The notes: generated from the sequence alone by a model not told the origin. DNA of 51,453 bases from Chitinophagaceae bacterium (GCA_947380605.1 CANCRO010000006.1:1-51453); one strand, 5' to 3'; shown: positions 17,263 to 25,747, numbered from the stretch's first letter. Made by a program: numbers and translations.

Positions 17263-20019
17263 ATGAACAACTATAACAAAGGTAAGGCAAAATATATTTT
17301 AGCATTCGTCATGCTGGCTCTGTTCATTAGTCAAACGATCGGAAACACGGTTAATTTGCCTATTATTAACCAGTTTTACAAAATTTTAACTTCTACTACC
17401 ATCCAATTTGTCCCTCTAAAGGATTTTAGCAACGATAGCTATCGCTCAAAATTAGTAGTAGACACCATTCCCAAATACGGGATGGATAGTACCAAAATAG
17501 AAGATTCCTTGACCAGTCAGGCAATAGATACTTTCCATTTTACTGCATCTAAAGATTCTTTACAAGCTCCAGTTACTTATAAAGCAGATGATTCCATGGT
17601 ATTTGATATACCCAGTAAGAAAATCTTATTATATGGAAAAAAATCTAATGTAAAATTTTCAGACAATGAGCTTAGTGCTCCAGGAATTGAATTTGACCAA
17701 AAGTCGAATTTAATCACCGCCTTCTTAAAAAGGGATACAGCTGGAAAAGTAATTTCATTCCCCTCTTTTAATCAGGGGGACTTAAAAACGGTCAGCGATA
17801 CTATTGCTTTTAATATGAAAACGGGGAGGGGGCTTACTAAGGGAACTTATACCAAACAGGATGAAATGTATGTGTATGCAGATAAAATTAAAAAAACAGA
17901 TTCAACCTCATTTTTTGCCTATAAGGCAAGGTTTACTACTTGTAATCTAGATACTCCTCACTTTGCATTTGTTAGTAAAAAAATTAAATTTATAAGTAAA
18001 AAATTTGCTGTTACTGGCCCAGTCCATCCAGAATTTGAAGGAGTACCCGTTCCAATTATCCTACCTTTTGGTCTTTACCCAATTTCTCAAGGAAGGCATT
18101 CAGGTATGCTTGCTCCAGCTTTTAATTCGAATGAACAATTCGGTTTATCGCTATCTGGAATTGGTTATTATAAAGTAATCAATGATAATTGGGATGTTAC
18201 CACTAGAGGTACCATCTATTCTTACGGAGGATACTCCTTTAATGTTAGTCCACGGTATTATAAACGTTATCATCAACAAGGCAATCTTTCTTTTGATTTT
18301 CAGCACTTCAAAACGAATTTTAAAGGTGATCCAGACTTCGCTGTAAATAATTCATTTAATGTAAGATGGTCTCATACGCTTGATACCAAATCTAGGCCAG
18401 GTGTATCTTTTAATGCCAACGTAAATGCTGGAAGTAGTAAATTTAATTCACAAGTACCCAATAATCCGAATCGAAATTTTAGCAACCAATTGAATTCAAG
18501 TATCGCCTATGCTAAAGTATGGAAGGACAAACCTTTTAATATTTCTATTAATGCTAACCATTCTCAAAATACCAATTTAAAAATCATTAATGTAACCTTA
18601 CCTGATGTAAGTTTCAATTTAAATACTTTATATCCTTTTAGAAGAAAAGAAGTAATTGGTAATTATAACTGGTACGAAAATCTAGGGGTAGCACTTAATT
18701 CAAATATAAAAAGTCTTACCTATTTTTCTGATGATACTTCAGTTAGTAAAATCAATATGGGTAAACAAATATTTAATAACCTTCAGTGGGGTGGAAATCA
18801 TAGTGTTCCTATTTCGCTTTCACTACCACAGATGGGAGCACTTCAAATTTCACCCAGTATTTCCTATACTGAAAAGTGGTACCAACAAAAATTTATCAGA
18901 AGTTGGAATAATACGACTAATAAAGTAGACACTACTATCAACAAGAATTTTTATTCTTCTAGAGATATGTCTTTTGGAATAGGCATGTCATCTAGAATTT
19001 TTGGTTCTTATACTTTTAGGAAAAATTCTGCAGTAAAAGCAATCAGACATGAAATTAGACCCACCATCAGTGCTAATTATAAACCGAATATGAATGGTAA
19101 ATATTTTTATACTACTCGATTGGATACTGCGGGTCATGTAGGAAGATTTAATGTATTCGACAATAGTCTTTTTGGTGGATTTGGCGAAGGGAAATTTGGA
19201 GGATTAAGCTTTAATGTTGACAATAATATCCAAATGAAGGTGCTTGATAAAAATGACACTGCAGTAGATGCTGTAAAGAAAGTAAGTTTAATTGACGGAT
19301 TAAATTTAGGGGGTAGTTATAATTTTCTTGCAGATTCATTTCAATTGAGTGTTTTTAATATTGGGGCCAGAAGTAATTTATTTGACAAAATAAGTATTAC
19401 AGCAAGTGGTACTTTAGATCCGTATGAAGTAAATACTAGGGGAGATAGAATAAATCGTTTAGTATGGAAAAATAAAGTAGCTACTTTAGGAAGATTTGTT
19501 GGAGGAAATATTTCTGTGTCTAGTCAATTTCAAGGAGGTGATAAAAACAAAAAGAAAAAAACAAGTACTCAAGGAATAGGACAACCTTATAATCCCAACA
19601 CAGGAATGCCATTAGATGAATATCAAACAGAGGCGGCTTACATTAGTAATAACCCAGCTGAATTTGCTGACTTTTCTATTCCTTGGTCATTTAACTTTTC
19701 CTATTCACTTCGTTTTCAACGAGATCGTAAGGCAGATTATAGTGGTTTTTATACTAATATTTATCAAGACATGAATTGGAATAGCACCTTATCATTAACA
19801 CCTAAATGGCAATTAGGGATTAACGGTTTTTATAATATTACACAAAAAGAAATTGGAACGATGTCAGTATCTATTGCTCGTGAAATGCATTGTTGGCAGA
19901 TGGCTTTAAATGTATCACCAGTTGGAAGGTATAGGTTTTTTAACATTACGATTAGTCCAAAATCTGGTCTACTAAGAGATATTAAAGTAAATCGTACCCG
20001 GTATTTCTATGATTTATAA
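17263..20019 (+). CDS. lptD: LptD-like LPS-assembly outer-membrane protein (LptD_2 type)
   Basis: A 918-residue protein expected to insert LPS or a related lipid into the outer leaflet. After a hydrophobic N-terminal segment (about 8-26) comes an OstA-like beta region (about 100-240, SDNELSAPGIEFDQKSNLI, FNMKTGRGLTKGTYTKQD). A very large barrel follows, with Tyr/Asn-rich alternating strands to the C-terminal TRYFYDL. The stretch GVPVPIILPFGLYPISQGRHSG is typical of LptD joining segments. The Bacteroidota form (LptD_2) is larger and lacks most of the E. coli disulfide pattern. Start chosen at 17263 rather than 17239 because of the promoter position. It is divergent from the amidase-MCE-OstA genes, so LptD- and LptA-like genes sit together. 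Confidence 0.88.
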   Translation: MNNYNKGKAKYILAFVMLALFISQTIGNTVNLPIINQFYKILTSTTIQFVPLKDFSNDSYRSKLVVDTIPKYGMDSTKIEDSLTSQAIDTFHFTASKDSLQAPVTYKADDSMVFDIPSKKILLYGKKSNVKFSDNELSAPGIEFDQKSNLITAFLKRDTAGKVISFPSFNQGDLKTVSDTIAFNMKTGRGLTKGTYTKQDEMYVYADKIKKTDSTSFFAYKARFTTCNLDTPHFAFVSKKIKFISKKFAVTGPVHPEFEGVPVPIILPFGLYPISQGRHSGMLAPAFNSNEQFGLSLSGIGYYKVINDNWDVTTRGTIYSYGGYSFNVSPRYYKRYHQQGNLSFDFQHFKTNFKGDPDFAVNNSFNVRWSHTLDTKSRPGVSFNANVNAGSSKFNSQVPNNPNRNFSNQLNSSIAYAKVWKDKPFNISINANHSQNTNLKIINVTLPDVSFNLNTLYPFRRKEVIGNYNWYENLGVALNSNIKSLTYFSDDTSVSKINMGKQIFNNLQWGGNHSVPISLSLPQMGALQISPSISYTEKWYQQKFIRSWNNTTNKVDTTINKNFYSSRDMSFGIGMSSRIFGSYTFRKNSAVKAIRHEIRPTISANYKPNMNGKYFYTTRLDTAGHVGRFNVFDNSLFGGFGEGKFGGLSFNVDNNIQMKVLDKNDTAVDAVKKVSLIDGLNLGGSYNFLADSFQLSVFNIGARSNLFDKISITASGTLDPYEVNTRGDRINRLVWKNKVATLGRFVGGNISVSSQFQGGDKNKKKKTSTQGIGQPYNPNTGMPLDEYQTEAAYISNNPAEFADFSIPWSFNFSYSLRFQRDRKADYSGFYTNIYQDMNWNSTLSLTPKWQLGINGFYNITQKEIGTMSVSIAREMHCWQMALNVSPVGRYRFFNITISPKSGLLRDIKVNRTRYFYDL

Positions 20020-20039
20020 TTAGATAATTACTAACTATT

Positions 20040-20597
20040 TTAATACATGTATTTATTGATTAAATTAATTTGAACCTCCCAACCATCTATAGTTGAGTTT
20101 AATTGAATTTGAGCAAAAAAATTGCGGTAAATTAAATCCGTCGTTTCTAATAATAACTCAGTGGATGCAAACCTTACAGATTCTTTGGGTTTCTGCAATT
20201 CACCTTTAAATTTAGCTGGTTTTTTATCTGCGGTGACTATTTTACTTTTCTTCAATTGATTAAAAATATCTTTATAAATTTTGAAAGCCTCATTAAAATC
20301 TTCCCCATCATATAAAATTGCTTGCCAACTAGCTGAAGTATCTAATTTAGAATGATATCTAATGATAGAACAATGTAGCGCTCCAGGTAAAGTCGTTTTA
20401 GATTGATATACATTCATTTCTAACTGAGGGGTCATTTCCTTACCCTGAATCGTATTGAAATTGGTAGTAAAATCAACTATAATTTTTGTTAATGAATCTG
20501 AAAATTCACCATTCGGTAAAAGTGATTTGTAAAATTGAGCATTACTAGTAGCTGAGAATGCTAAAAAAATTAAAATGATAATAAATATTTTTTTCAT
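20040..20597 (-). CDS. Exported protein of unknown function
   Basis: A 185-residue protein with a clear signal peptide (1-20, SNA|Q21). I do not recognise the domain. The mature part mixes beta-like stretches (LHCSIIRYHSKL, SWQAILYDGED) with a helical central region (FNEAFKIYKDIFNQLKKSK). It ends DGWEVQINLINKYMY, with no further membrane segment. It is convergent with the LptD-like gene (20 bases apart) and divergent from the 160-residue protein gene. The alternation of short strands and a helix suggests a small soluble periplasmic domain, but nothing more can be supported. Confidence 0.75.
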   Translation of the reverse strand: MKKIFIIILIFLAFSATSNAQFYKSLLPNGEFSDSLTKIIVDFTTNFNTIQGKEMTPQLEMNVYQSKTTLPGALHCSIIRYHSKLDTSASWQAILYDGEDFNEAFKIYKDIFNQLKKSKIVTADKKPAKFKGELQKPKESVRFASTELLLETTDLIYRNFFAQIQLNSTIDGWEVQINLINKYMY

Positions 20598-20775
20598 AGT
20601 TTCCTATTTATACTGTGTGTTAAAACCTAATAACCACAAAATTAGATGATTGAAGTTATGTAATTATTTAAACTCATCAATGAATCAAATAATGAATTTA
20701 TCTGAATGAATTTTATTTTATTAATAGGAAATGATAAGTTTTATAGTTGAGTTCATAAAGTTTGTGATTTTTAAA

Positions 20776-20790
20776 ATGTTTTTAAAACAT
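20776..20790. other. 15-base palindrome ATGTTTTTAAAACAT upstream of the 20824 gene
   Basis: A perfect dyad (7-bp arms around one T) lies 33 bases before the ATG at 20824. It could be an operator, but AT-only dyads arise easily in DNA of this composition. Confidence 0.25.
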
Positions 20791-20823
20791 GATTTATAAA
20801 CAGGAATAATTAATTTTAACACT

Positions 20824-21306
20824 ATGAAGACTGCAACAATTAGTGAAATAAAACACGAATTATCGTTAACCAATCCATCAATATTGATTGAACTTTGTTT
20901 AACATTAGCAAAATTTAAAAAAGATAATAAAGAGTTAATAACGTATCTACTTTTTGAATCTCGTGATGAGCGTGCTTTCATCGAACAGGTTAAATTAGCA
21001 ATTGATGCTCAATTTGAAACAATTAATTATTCAACTATTTATTTTATTAAAAAATCACTTCGAAAAATAGTTAGATTGACAGCTAAATATATTCGGCTAA
21101 CTGGATCCAAACAGGTAGAGGTCGAATTATTATTATATTTTTGTAAAACTTTAATTAAAAAAGAAATTCCAATTGATAAAAGTCCAGTTTTAAATAACAT
21201 CTATCAGCTACAGTTAAAAAAAACTGCACAACTTATTTCAACTTTTCACGAAGATCTTCAATACGACTATTTAAAACAATATAATCAACTCCAATTATCG
21301 CATTAA
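20824..21306 (+). CDS. Small all-helical cytoplasmic protein of unknown function
   Basis: A 160-residue protein without signal peptide or membrane segment. It is predicted almost entirely helical, with Lys/Arg-rich amphipathic stretches (KKSLRKIVRLTAKYIRLTG, VEVELLLYFCKTLIKKEIP). It starts MKTATISEIKHELSLTNPS. I recall similar conserved hypothetical proteins in Bacteroidota but no assigned domain. It is followed 61 bases later by the acyl-CoA-binding protein gene on the same strand, so the two might share a transcript. The basic character (many Lys) would permit nucleic-acid or membrane-surface contact, but this is only an inference. Confidence 0.72.
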   Translation: MKTATISEIKHELSLTNPSILIELCLTLAKFKKDNKELITYLLFESRDERAFIEQVKLAIDAQFETINYSTIYFIKKSLRKIVRLTAKYIRLTGSKQVEVELLLYFCKTLIKKEIPIDKSPVLNNIYQLQLKKTAQLISTFHEDLQYDYLKQYNQLQLSH

Positions 21307-21367
21307 ATTTTAGTTTGAATAATTGTTTTAGAATTATTAATTAGGTAATTTTATAAAAAGAAATAGT

Positions 21368-21625
21368 ATGGATATAAATGAATTATTTGATTTGGCGGTT
21401 ATTGATAGTAAAAAACTTTCTGAAAAACCAAGTAATGAAATTTTACTTCAGCTATATGCATACTTCAAACAAGCAACAGAAGGAGATATCAATATTGAAG
21501 CTCCGACTAACCCTTTCGATTTTGTTGCTAAGGCAAAATTTACTGCCTGGGAGGAACTTAAAGGAAAGTCTTCTATAGATGCTAAACAAGCCTATATTGA
21601 TCTTGTCAAAAGCTTACAGTCCTAA
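21368..21625 (+). CDS. Acyl-CoA-binding protein (ACBP)
   Basis: An 85-residue four-helix ACBP, a cytosolic carrier that binds medium- and long-chain acyl-CoA esters. The conserved ligand-contact residues are present: Tyr30 and Lys34 in LYAYFKQATEGD, and KAKFTAWEELKGKSS with Lys57, Trp61 and Lys65, followed by AKQAYIDLV. The length is that of the minimal domain. ACBPs are mostly eukaryotic, with scattered bacterial members including Bacteroidota. It is preceded by the unknown helical protein and followed by a 278-base gap that contains the promoter and leader of the RRM gene. The assignment is firm. Confidence 0.93.
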   Translation: MDINELFDLAVIDSKKLSEKPSNEILLQLYAYFKQATEGDINIEAPTNPFDFVAKAKFTAWEELKGKSSIDAKQAYIDLVKSLQS

Positions 21626-21730
21626 TTATTGCTGCTTTTTCTTCATTTTTATTGAGCAAGAAAAATTACTATTTCTACTTATTCATCTATTCATTTGGTA
21701 TACGGATTCTTTCTTTTACATAATAAATGA

Positions 21731-21759
21731 TTGAATATGATATATTATACTTACATTTG
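21731..21759 (+). promoter_or_regulatory. Promoter of the RRM gene (TTG - 18 - TACATTTG)
   Basis: TTG at 21731-21733, an 18-base spacer and TACATTTG at 21752-21759 fit the Bacteroidota -33/-7 consensus well. Transcription would begin near 21766, giving a leader of about 135 bases before the ATG at 21904. That leader holds no ORF I can support. Long AT-rich leaders are common on genes for cold-shock-like RNA-binding proteins. Confidence 0.55.
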
Positions 21760-21903
21760 TATTGTGATTATAGCTCAATGAGCACATCGTTTATAGATAG
21801 ATTCAATTTTTTACTTCTCCACGTATTAGTTTTCTCTTCTTAAAAGTTTGTTTTTAGTTACCATCACAGGTATTTTATTTTTTATTAATTAATTTTTAAG
21901 ATT

Positions 21904-22218
21904 ATGAACATTTACGTTTCAAATTTAAGTTTCAACACAAATGATGCTGAGCTTAACGAACTTTTTTCAAAATTTGGCGAAGTTTCTTCAGCTAAAGTTA
22001 TTATGGACAGAGAATCTGGTCGCTCACGTGGTTTTGGTTTTGTTGAAATGCCTTCTGAAGAAGAAGGTAAAGAAGCAATGGCAGCTTTAAACAACAAAGA
22101 AGTTGAAGGAAGAGCAATGTCTGTTTCAATTGCAAAGGAAAGAGAAGAAAGAACTGGCGGCGGAAGTCGTGGTGGTTATTCTAACAACCGCGGTGGCGGA
22201 GGTGGTAACAGATGGTAA
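21904..22218 (+). CDS. RRM-domain RNA-binding protein with Gly-rich tail
   Basis: A 104-residue single-RRM protein of the bacterial glycine-rich RNA-binding type (Rbp family). RNP2 is IYVSNL (residues 3-8), and RNP1 is RGFGFVEM (42-49) with both aromatic RNA-stacking positions. The domain ends near residue 84, and a Gly/Arg/Ser/Asn tail (GGGSRGGYSNNRGGGGGNRW) follows. In cyanobacteria and Bacteroidota such proteins are linked to cold or stress response and mRNA binding. The gene has its own promoter, a long leader and an immediate intrinsic terminator, so it is monocistronic. Codon use is cleaner (few rare codons, many GGT/GAA) than its neighbours, suggesting high expression. Confidence 0.93.
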   Translation: MNIYVSNLSFNTNDAELNELFSKFGEVSSAKVIMDRESGRSRGFGFVEMPSEEEGKEAMAALNNKEVEGRAMSVSIAKEREERTGGGSRGGYSNNRGGGGGNRW

Positions 22219-22236
22219 TTCCAAACTGATATACTT

Positions 22237-22267
22237 TAAAAAAGAGCTCTATTTGAGCTCTTTTTTT
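22237..22267 (+). terminator. Intrinsic terminator after the RRM gene
   Basis: A stem AAAGAGCTC / GAGCTCTTT with extra A-T pairs and a five-base loop TATTT, followed by a run of T, 20 bases after the stop codon. It is a textbook Rho-independent terminator that ends the RRM transcript. Confidence 0.85.
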
Positions 22268-22311
22268 ATGCTTTTTATTCAAAATTTCATTTTTTAAATC
22301 TTTCCATTTTT

Positions 22312-22345
22312 TTTGATTCAAAAGTGAAAGGTCCTATTATCTTTG
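22312..22345 (+). promoter_or_regulatory. Candidate promoter of the MFS gene, leaderless geometry
   Basis: TTTG at 22312-22315, a 22-base spacer and TATCTTTG at 22338-22345 match -33/-7. The ATG at 22350 is only four bases after the box, so the transcript would start at or next to the start codon. Confidence 0.42.
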
Positions 22346-22349
22346 TGCT

Positions 22350-23570
22350 ATGTCTTCAAATCGATCGGCTGCAATCAGCTTTATTTTTATTACTTTATTA
22401 ATTGATGTTACTGGAATAGGTTTAATTATTCCAGTCGTTCCTGGTTTAATTAAGGAATTAATTCAAGGTACCGTTAGTGATTCCTCTAGGTATAGCGGTT
22501 GGCTTGCTTTTGCTTATGCAGTCATGCAATTTATATTTGCTCCTTTGTTAGGTAATTTAAGTGATCGATATGGAAGAAGACCCATTCTACTGATCTCTTT
22601 ATTTGGATTAGGAATTGATTATATTTTTTTAGCCATTGCTCCCTCCATTGGATGGTTATTTATAGGTAGAATAATTGCAGGATTAGGAGGAGCTAGTTTT
22701 ACTACAGCTACTGCCTATATAGCAGATATTAGTACTCCTGAAAATAGGGCACAAAATTTTGGTATGGTGGGGGCTGCTTTTGGTGTTGGATTTATTCTTG
22801 GTCCTGTTCTAGGAGGTTTGCTAGGCGAATGGGGGCTGCGCGTACCATTTATGGTAGCCGCTTTGTTAAGTTTATTAAATTTCGCTTATGGTTATTTCGT
22901 TTTACCCGAATCCTTATCTATAGAAAATAGAAGAAAATTTGAATGGAAAAGAGCTAATCCGCTAAGTTCAATTAAGCAACTAAAAAAATATCCAGCAGTA
23001 AGTGGTTTAGTTATTTCTTACTTTTTAATTTACATAGCTGCTAATTCAGTTCAAAGTACCTGGTCTTTCTTTACCATTCAACAATTTAGTTGGAACCCTA
23101 GAATGATTGGAATATCCTTAGGAATAGTTGGCTTATTGGTAGGTATTGTACAGGGAGGTTTAATTAGATTCATTAATCCATTAATTGGAAATAAAAGAAG
23201 TGTTTACTTAGGAATGGCGCTCTATACCATTGGTTTAATTTTATTTTCATTTGCATCTCAAAGTTGGATGATGTTTGTTTTTTTAGTTCCTTATTGTCTT
23301 GGGGGGATTTGTGGACCAGCTCTTCAATCAATCATATCTGGTCAGGTTCCTGCTAACCAACAGGGTGAACTTCAAGGTGGTTTAACTAGTATTATGAGTC
23401 TTACCAGTATTATAGGACCTGTTGTAATGACCAGTTTATTCTCCTATTTTACGCAACCAACTGCTCCCTTTCATTTTGCTGGCGCTCCATTTTTATTAGG
23501 TAGTATTTTAATGGCATTAAGTTTATTTTTTGCTTATAGAACTTTACGTCATAATCATTCTATCAGCTGA
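22350..23570 (+). CDS. MFS exporter, TetA/TCR-like DHA1 family
   Basis: A 406-residue, 12-helix major facilitator transporter. The first cytoplasmic loop carries motif A ([14 protein letters not shown]). Helix 4-5 shows [24 protein letters not shown], and [22 protein letters not shown] in helix 5 is the antiporter motif C region. This pattern is closest to the drug:H+ antiporter group that includes TetA. No substrate can be inferred: many chromosomal Bacteroidota members are not tetracycline pumps. It precedes the MurC-like gene by 15 bases on the same strand, with a small out-of-frame ATG between them, so they likely form a two-gene operon. Confidence 0.9.
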   Translation: MSSNRSAAISFIFITLLIDVTGIGLIIPVVPGLIKELIQGTVSDSSRYSGWLAFAYAVMQFIFAPLLGNLSDRYGRRPILLISLFGLGIDYIFLAIAPSIGWLFIGRIIAGLGGASFTTATAYIADISTPENRAQNFGMVGAAFGVGFILGPVLGGLLGEWGLRVPFMVAALLSLLNFAYGYFVLPESLSIENRRKFEWKRANPLSSIKQLKKYPAVSGLVISYFLIYIAANSVQSTWSFFTIQQFSWNPRMIGISLGIVGLLVGIVQGGLIRFINPLIGNKRSVYLGMALYTIGLILFSFASQSWMMFVFLVPYCLGGICGPALQSIISGQVPANQQGELQGGLTSIMSLTSIIGPVVMTSLFSYFTQPTAPFHFAGAPFLLGSILMALSLFFAYRTLRHNHSIS

Positions 23571-23585
23571 TCAATATTAAATGCT

Positions 23586-24965
23586 ATGATTACAGGAATA
23601 AATGATTTTAAAAATGTTTTCTTTATTGGAGTTGCAGGTACAGGTATGAGTGCAATTGCACAATATTTATCTGGAATAGGTAAGCAAGTTTCAGGAAGTG
23701 ATCGTTTTTTTACTCCCAATACCTACAATGAAACCAAAGATAAATTGGAATTGGAAGGGATCCATTGCTTTTTACAAAATGGTGAAGGAATTACTGATAA
23801 AACAGAATTAGTAGTAGTTTCTACGGCAGTAGAAAATACTGTATTTGAAGTTCAAAAGGCCATTGAATTAGGAATTCCCATTATTAAGCGTTCCGAACTA
23901 TTGGCTTTAATAGCAAACAGTAAAAAAACGATTGCCATTGGAGGAACCTCTGGAAAAAGTACTACCAGTGCAATGTTATTTGATATTTTAAAGTTCGCTG
24001 GCTTGCAACCTAGTATCATTAGTGGTGCAGGATTAGTCAGTATTATTCGTGATGGTAAAATTGGAAATGCTGAAGTAGGGACAGGAGAGTGGCTGGTGAT
24101 AGAAGCTGACGAAAGTGATGGCTCTATTGTTCAATATCATCCATCAATCGGTCTCTTGCTTAATATTGATAAAGATCACCAGGAAATTGATGAGCTATTA
24201 AATATATTTACTCAATTTAAAAATAATACGAAGGACAAATTCGTAGTCAATCTTTTCAATGCATTATCAGCACAATTAAGTTCTAATGAATCATTAGATT
24301 TTAGTATTGATCAAAATAGTTCAGCTGCTTATATCGCAGAAAACTTTCGACAAGATGGATTTACTATTCAATTTTCTATTAAAGGGGTTACTTTTTCAAT
24401 CAATACGGTAGGCAAGCATAATATGGAAAATGCTTTAGCCGCTGCTTGTATTGCTAATATCATAGGCGTTAGTTTGCCGATTTGTTCTCAAGCGCTCAAT
24501 CAATATGAAGGTATTTATCGTAGACATCAGGTTTTGGGAGAAAAAAATGGTGTCTGGGTCATAGATGATTATGCTCACAATCCAGCCAAATGTGCTGCTT
24601 CAATTGATGCCTGTCAAACTATTTCACCAAAGGTAATCGCATGGTTTCAGCCTCATGGTTATGGACCTACTCGTTTTTTAAGAACAGATTTTGTTAAAGA
24701 GATTGCGCAAGTTTTAAGACCAACCGATGAGATATGGATGAGTGAAATTTTTTATGCAGGTGGTACTGCTGTAAAGGATATCTCTTCCAACGATTTAATC
24801 AATGATATAAGAAATTTAGGTAAAAATGCCTTTTTTATAGAAGATAGAAATGATTTTTTATCTGAAGTTCGTTCTCATTTAACTGAAAATTGCGTTCTAT
24901 TATTAATGGGTGCAAGAGATCCTAGTCTCGAAAATTATAGTAAACAAATTTGGAAAGATTTATAA
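23586..24965 (+). CDS. Mur ligase family protein, MurC/Mpl-like
   Basis: A 459-residue, three-domain Mur ligase. The N-terminal Rossmann domain has FIGVAGTGMSAIAQYL. The ATP-binding P-loop is GGTSGKSTT (residues 119-127). The central domain has VIEADESDGS and NIDKDHQEI. The C-terminal domain has YRRHQ and DDYAHNPAKC. MurC proper carries GTHGKTTT; here His is replaced by Ser and the first Thr by Ser. It adds an amino acid or peptide to UDP-MurNAc in cell-wall synthesis or recycling, with exact substrate uncertain. It is not in a division (dcw) cluster but beside an MFS transporter, which suggests a paralogue for recycling rather than the main MurC. Confidence 0.85.
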   Translation: MITGINDFKNVFFIGVAGTGMSAIAQYLSGIGKQVSGSDRFFTPNTYNETKDKLELEGIHCFLQNGEGITDKTELVVVSTAVENTVFEVQKAIELGIPIIKRSELLALIANSKKTIAIGGTSGKSTTSAMLFDILKFAGLQPSIISGAGLVSIIRDGKIGNAEVGTGEWLVIEADESDGSIVQYHPSIGLLLNIDKDHQEIDELLNIFTQFKNNTKDKFVVNLFNALSAQLSSNESLDFSIDQNSSAAYIAENFRQDGFTIQFSIKGVTFSINTVGKHNMENALAAACIANIIGVSLPICSQALNQYEGIYRRHQVLGEKNGVWVIDDYAHNPAKCAASIDACQTISPKVIAWFQPHGYGPTRFLRTDFVKEIAQVLRPTDEIWMSEIFYAGGTAVKDISSNDLINDIRNLGKNAFFIEDRNDFLSEVRSHLTENCVLLLMGARDPSLENYSKQIWKDL

Positions 24966-24990
24966 AAAAATAGGTCTAGCCGAATGCTAT

Positions 24991-25692
24991 TTAATTTAAA
25001 TTTCCAGCAATCTCTTGCTCAGTTACAATCCCATCTTTACGCCAAACTTGTTTACCATCTTTGAATAGGATAAATACAGGTAATGCGGTTACATTGAATG
25101 ATTTTAAAATAGCTTCATCTTTTCCCCCATCCACTTTTACAATAGTTATTTTGCTAGGATTATTTTTTTGAAGACTTGCCAATACGGGTTCCATCTTTTT
25201 ACAAGGAGGGCACCATTCTGCACCAAAATCAACTAGTACAAATTGGGCGCTTTTTATTGAATTATTAAATTCAACTGCACTCATTTGCTTTTGGCTTGTT
25301 TTGCCTTCAATCGATTTGTTTGCCGATTTCCATGAATTCATTCCACCTTGCAATTCAAAAACTTGCTGATAACCCATTTCTTTCATTTTAATAGCAGCAG
25401 CCGAACTTCTACCTCCTGCTAAACAATAAACGTATACTGGTTTGTCTTTATCAATAAAACTTATCCTTCTATTGAATTCAACAGCATCCCTCCAATCAGC
25501 TAGTAAGGCATTTTTAATATGTCCAGTATTATATTCATCAGCAGTTCTTACATCTAGTAATTGTACCGTAGCGTTTCCGCTTAACCCTTTTTCAAATTCA
25601 TCAGCTGTTAAAACAGTCTTTGATTGAGCTGAACAGGAAAAAAATGTGAATAGTAATAGGACAGGGTAGAGGTTACTTAGTATTTTCTTCAT
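24991..25692 (-). CDS. Rhodanese-thioredoxin fusion lipoprotein
   Basis: A 233-residue protein whose N-terminal signal ends in a lipobox FFSC (Cys20). A rhodanese domain (about 26-130) with catalytic Cys90 in YCLAGGRS is followed by a thioredoxin domain (about 135-233) with the active site WCPPC (160-164) and the cis-Pro region TALPVFI. The fused pair could pass sulfane sulfur to, or reduce, periplasmic thiols. The ATG at 25690-25692 fits the signal; a longer frame from 25710 (MINYFT...) is less likely. It is convergent with the MurC-like gene and downstream of the Cys-cluster gene on the same strand. The upstream gap has a TTCAGTTTA repeat. Confidence 0.9.
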   Translation of the reverse strand: MKKILSNLYPVLLLFTFFSCSAQSKTVLTADEFEKGLSGNATVQLLDVRTADEYNTGHIKNALLADWRDAVEFNRRISFIDKDKPVYVYCLAGGRSSAAAIKMKEMGYQQVFELQGGMNSWKSANKSIEGKTSQKQMSAVEFNNSIKSAQFVLVDFGAEWCPPCKKMEPVLASLQKNNPSKITIVKVDGGKDEAILKSFNVTALPVFILFKDGKQVWRKDGIVTEQEIAGNLN

Positions 25693-25714
25693 TGTAAAAT
25701 AATTTATCATAAAG

Positions 25715-25747
25715 TTCAGTTTAATTAATTAAATATAATTCAGTTTA
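25715..25747. repeat. Direct repeat TTCAGTTTA x2 flanking an AT dyad
   Basis: Copies at 25715-25723 and 25739-25747 are 24 bases apart, with a palindrome TTTAATTAATTAAA at 25720-25733 overlapping the first. They lie just upstream of the rhodanese-thioredoxin gene on its promoter side. They could be an operator pair, or chance in AT-rich DNA. Confidence 0.3.

Noticed and set aside
20721-20981. 86-codon minus-strand frame over the 20824 gene start
   Set aside because: Overlaps the promoter side and first third of the 160-aa gene; the plus-strand product has better composition.
22350-23570. Tetracycline resistance gene
   Set aside because: Motifs only show the DHA1 drug/H+ group; the gene lies in a core context without mobile elements.
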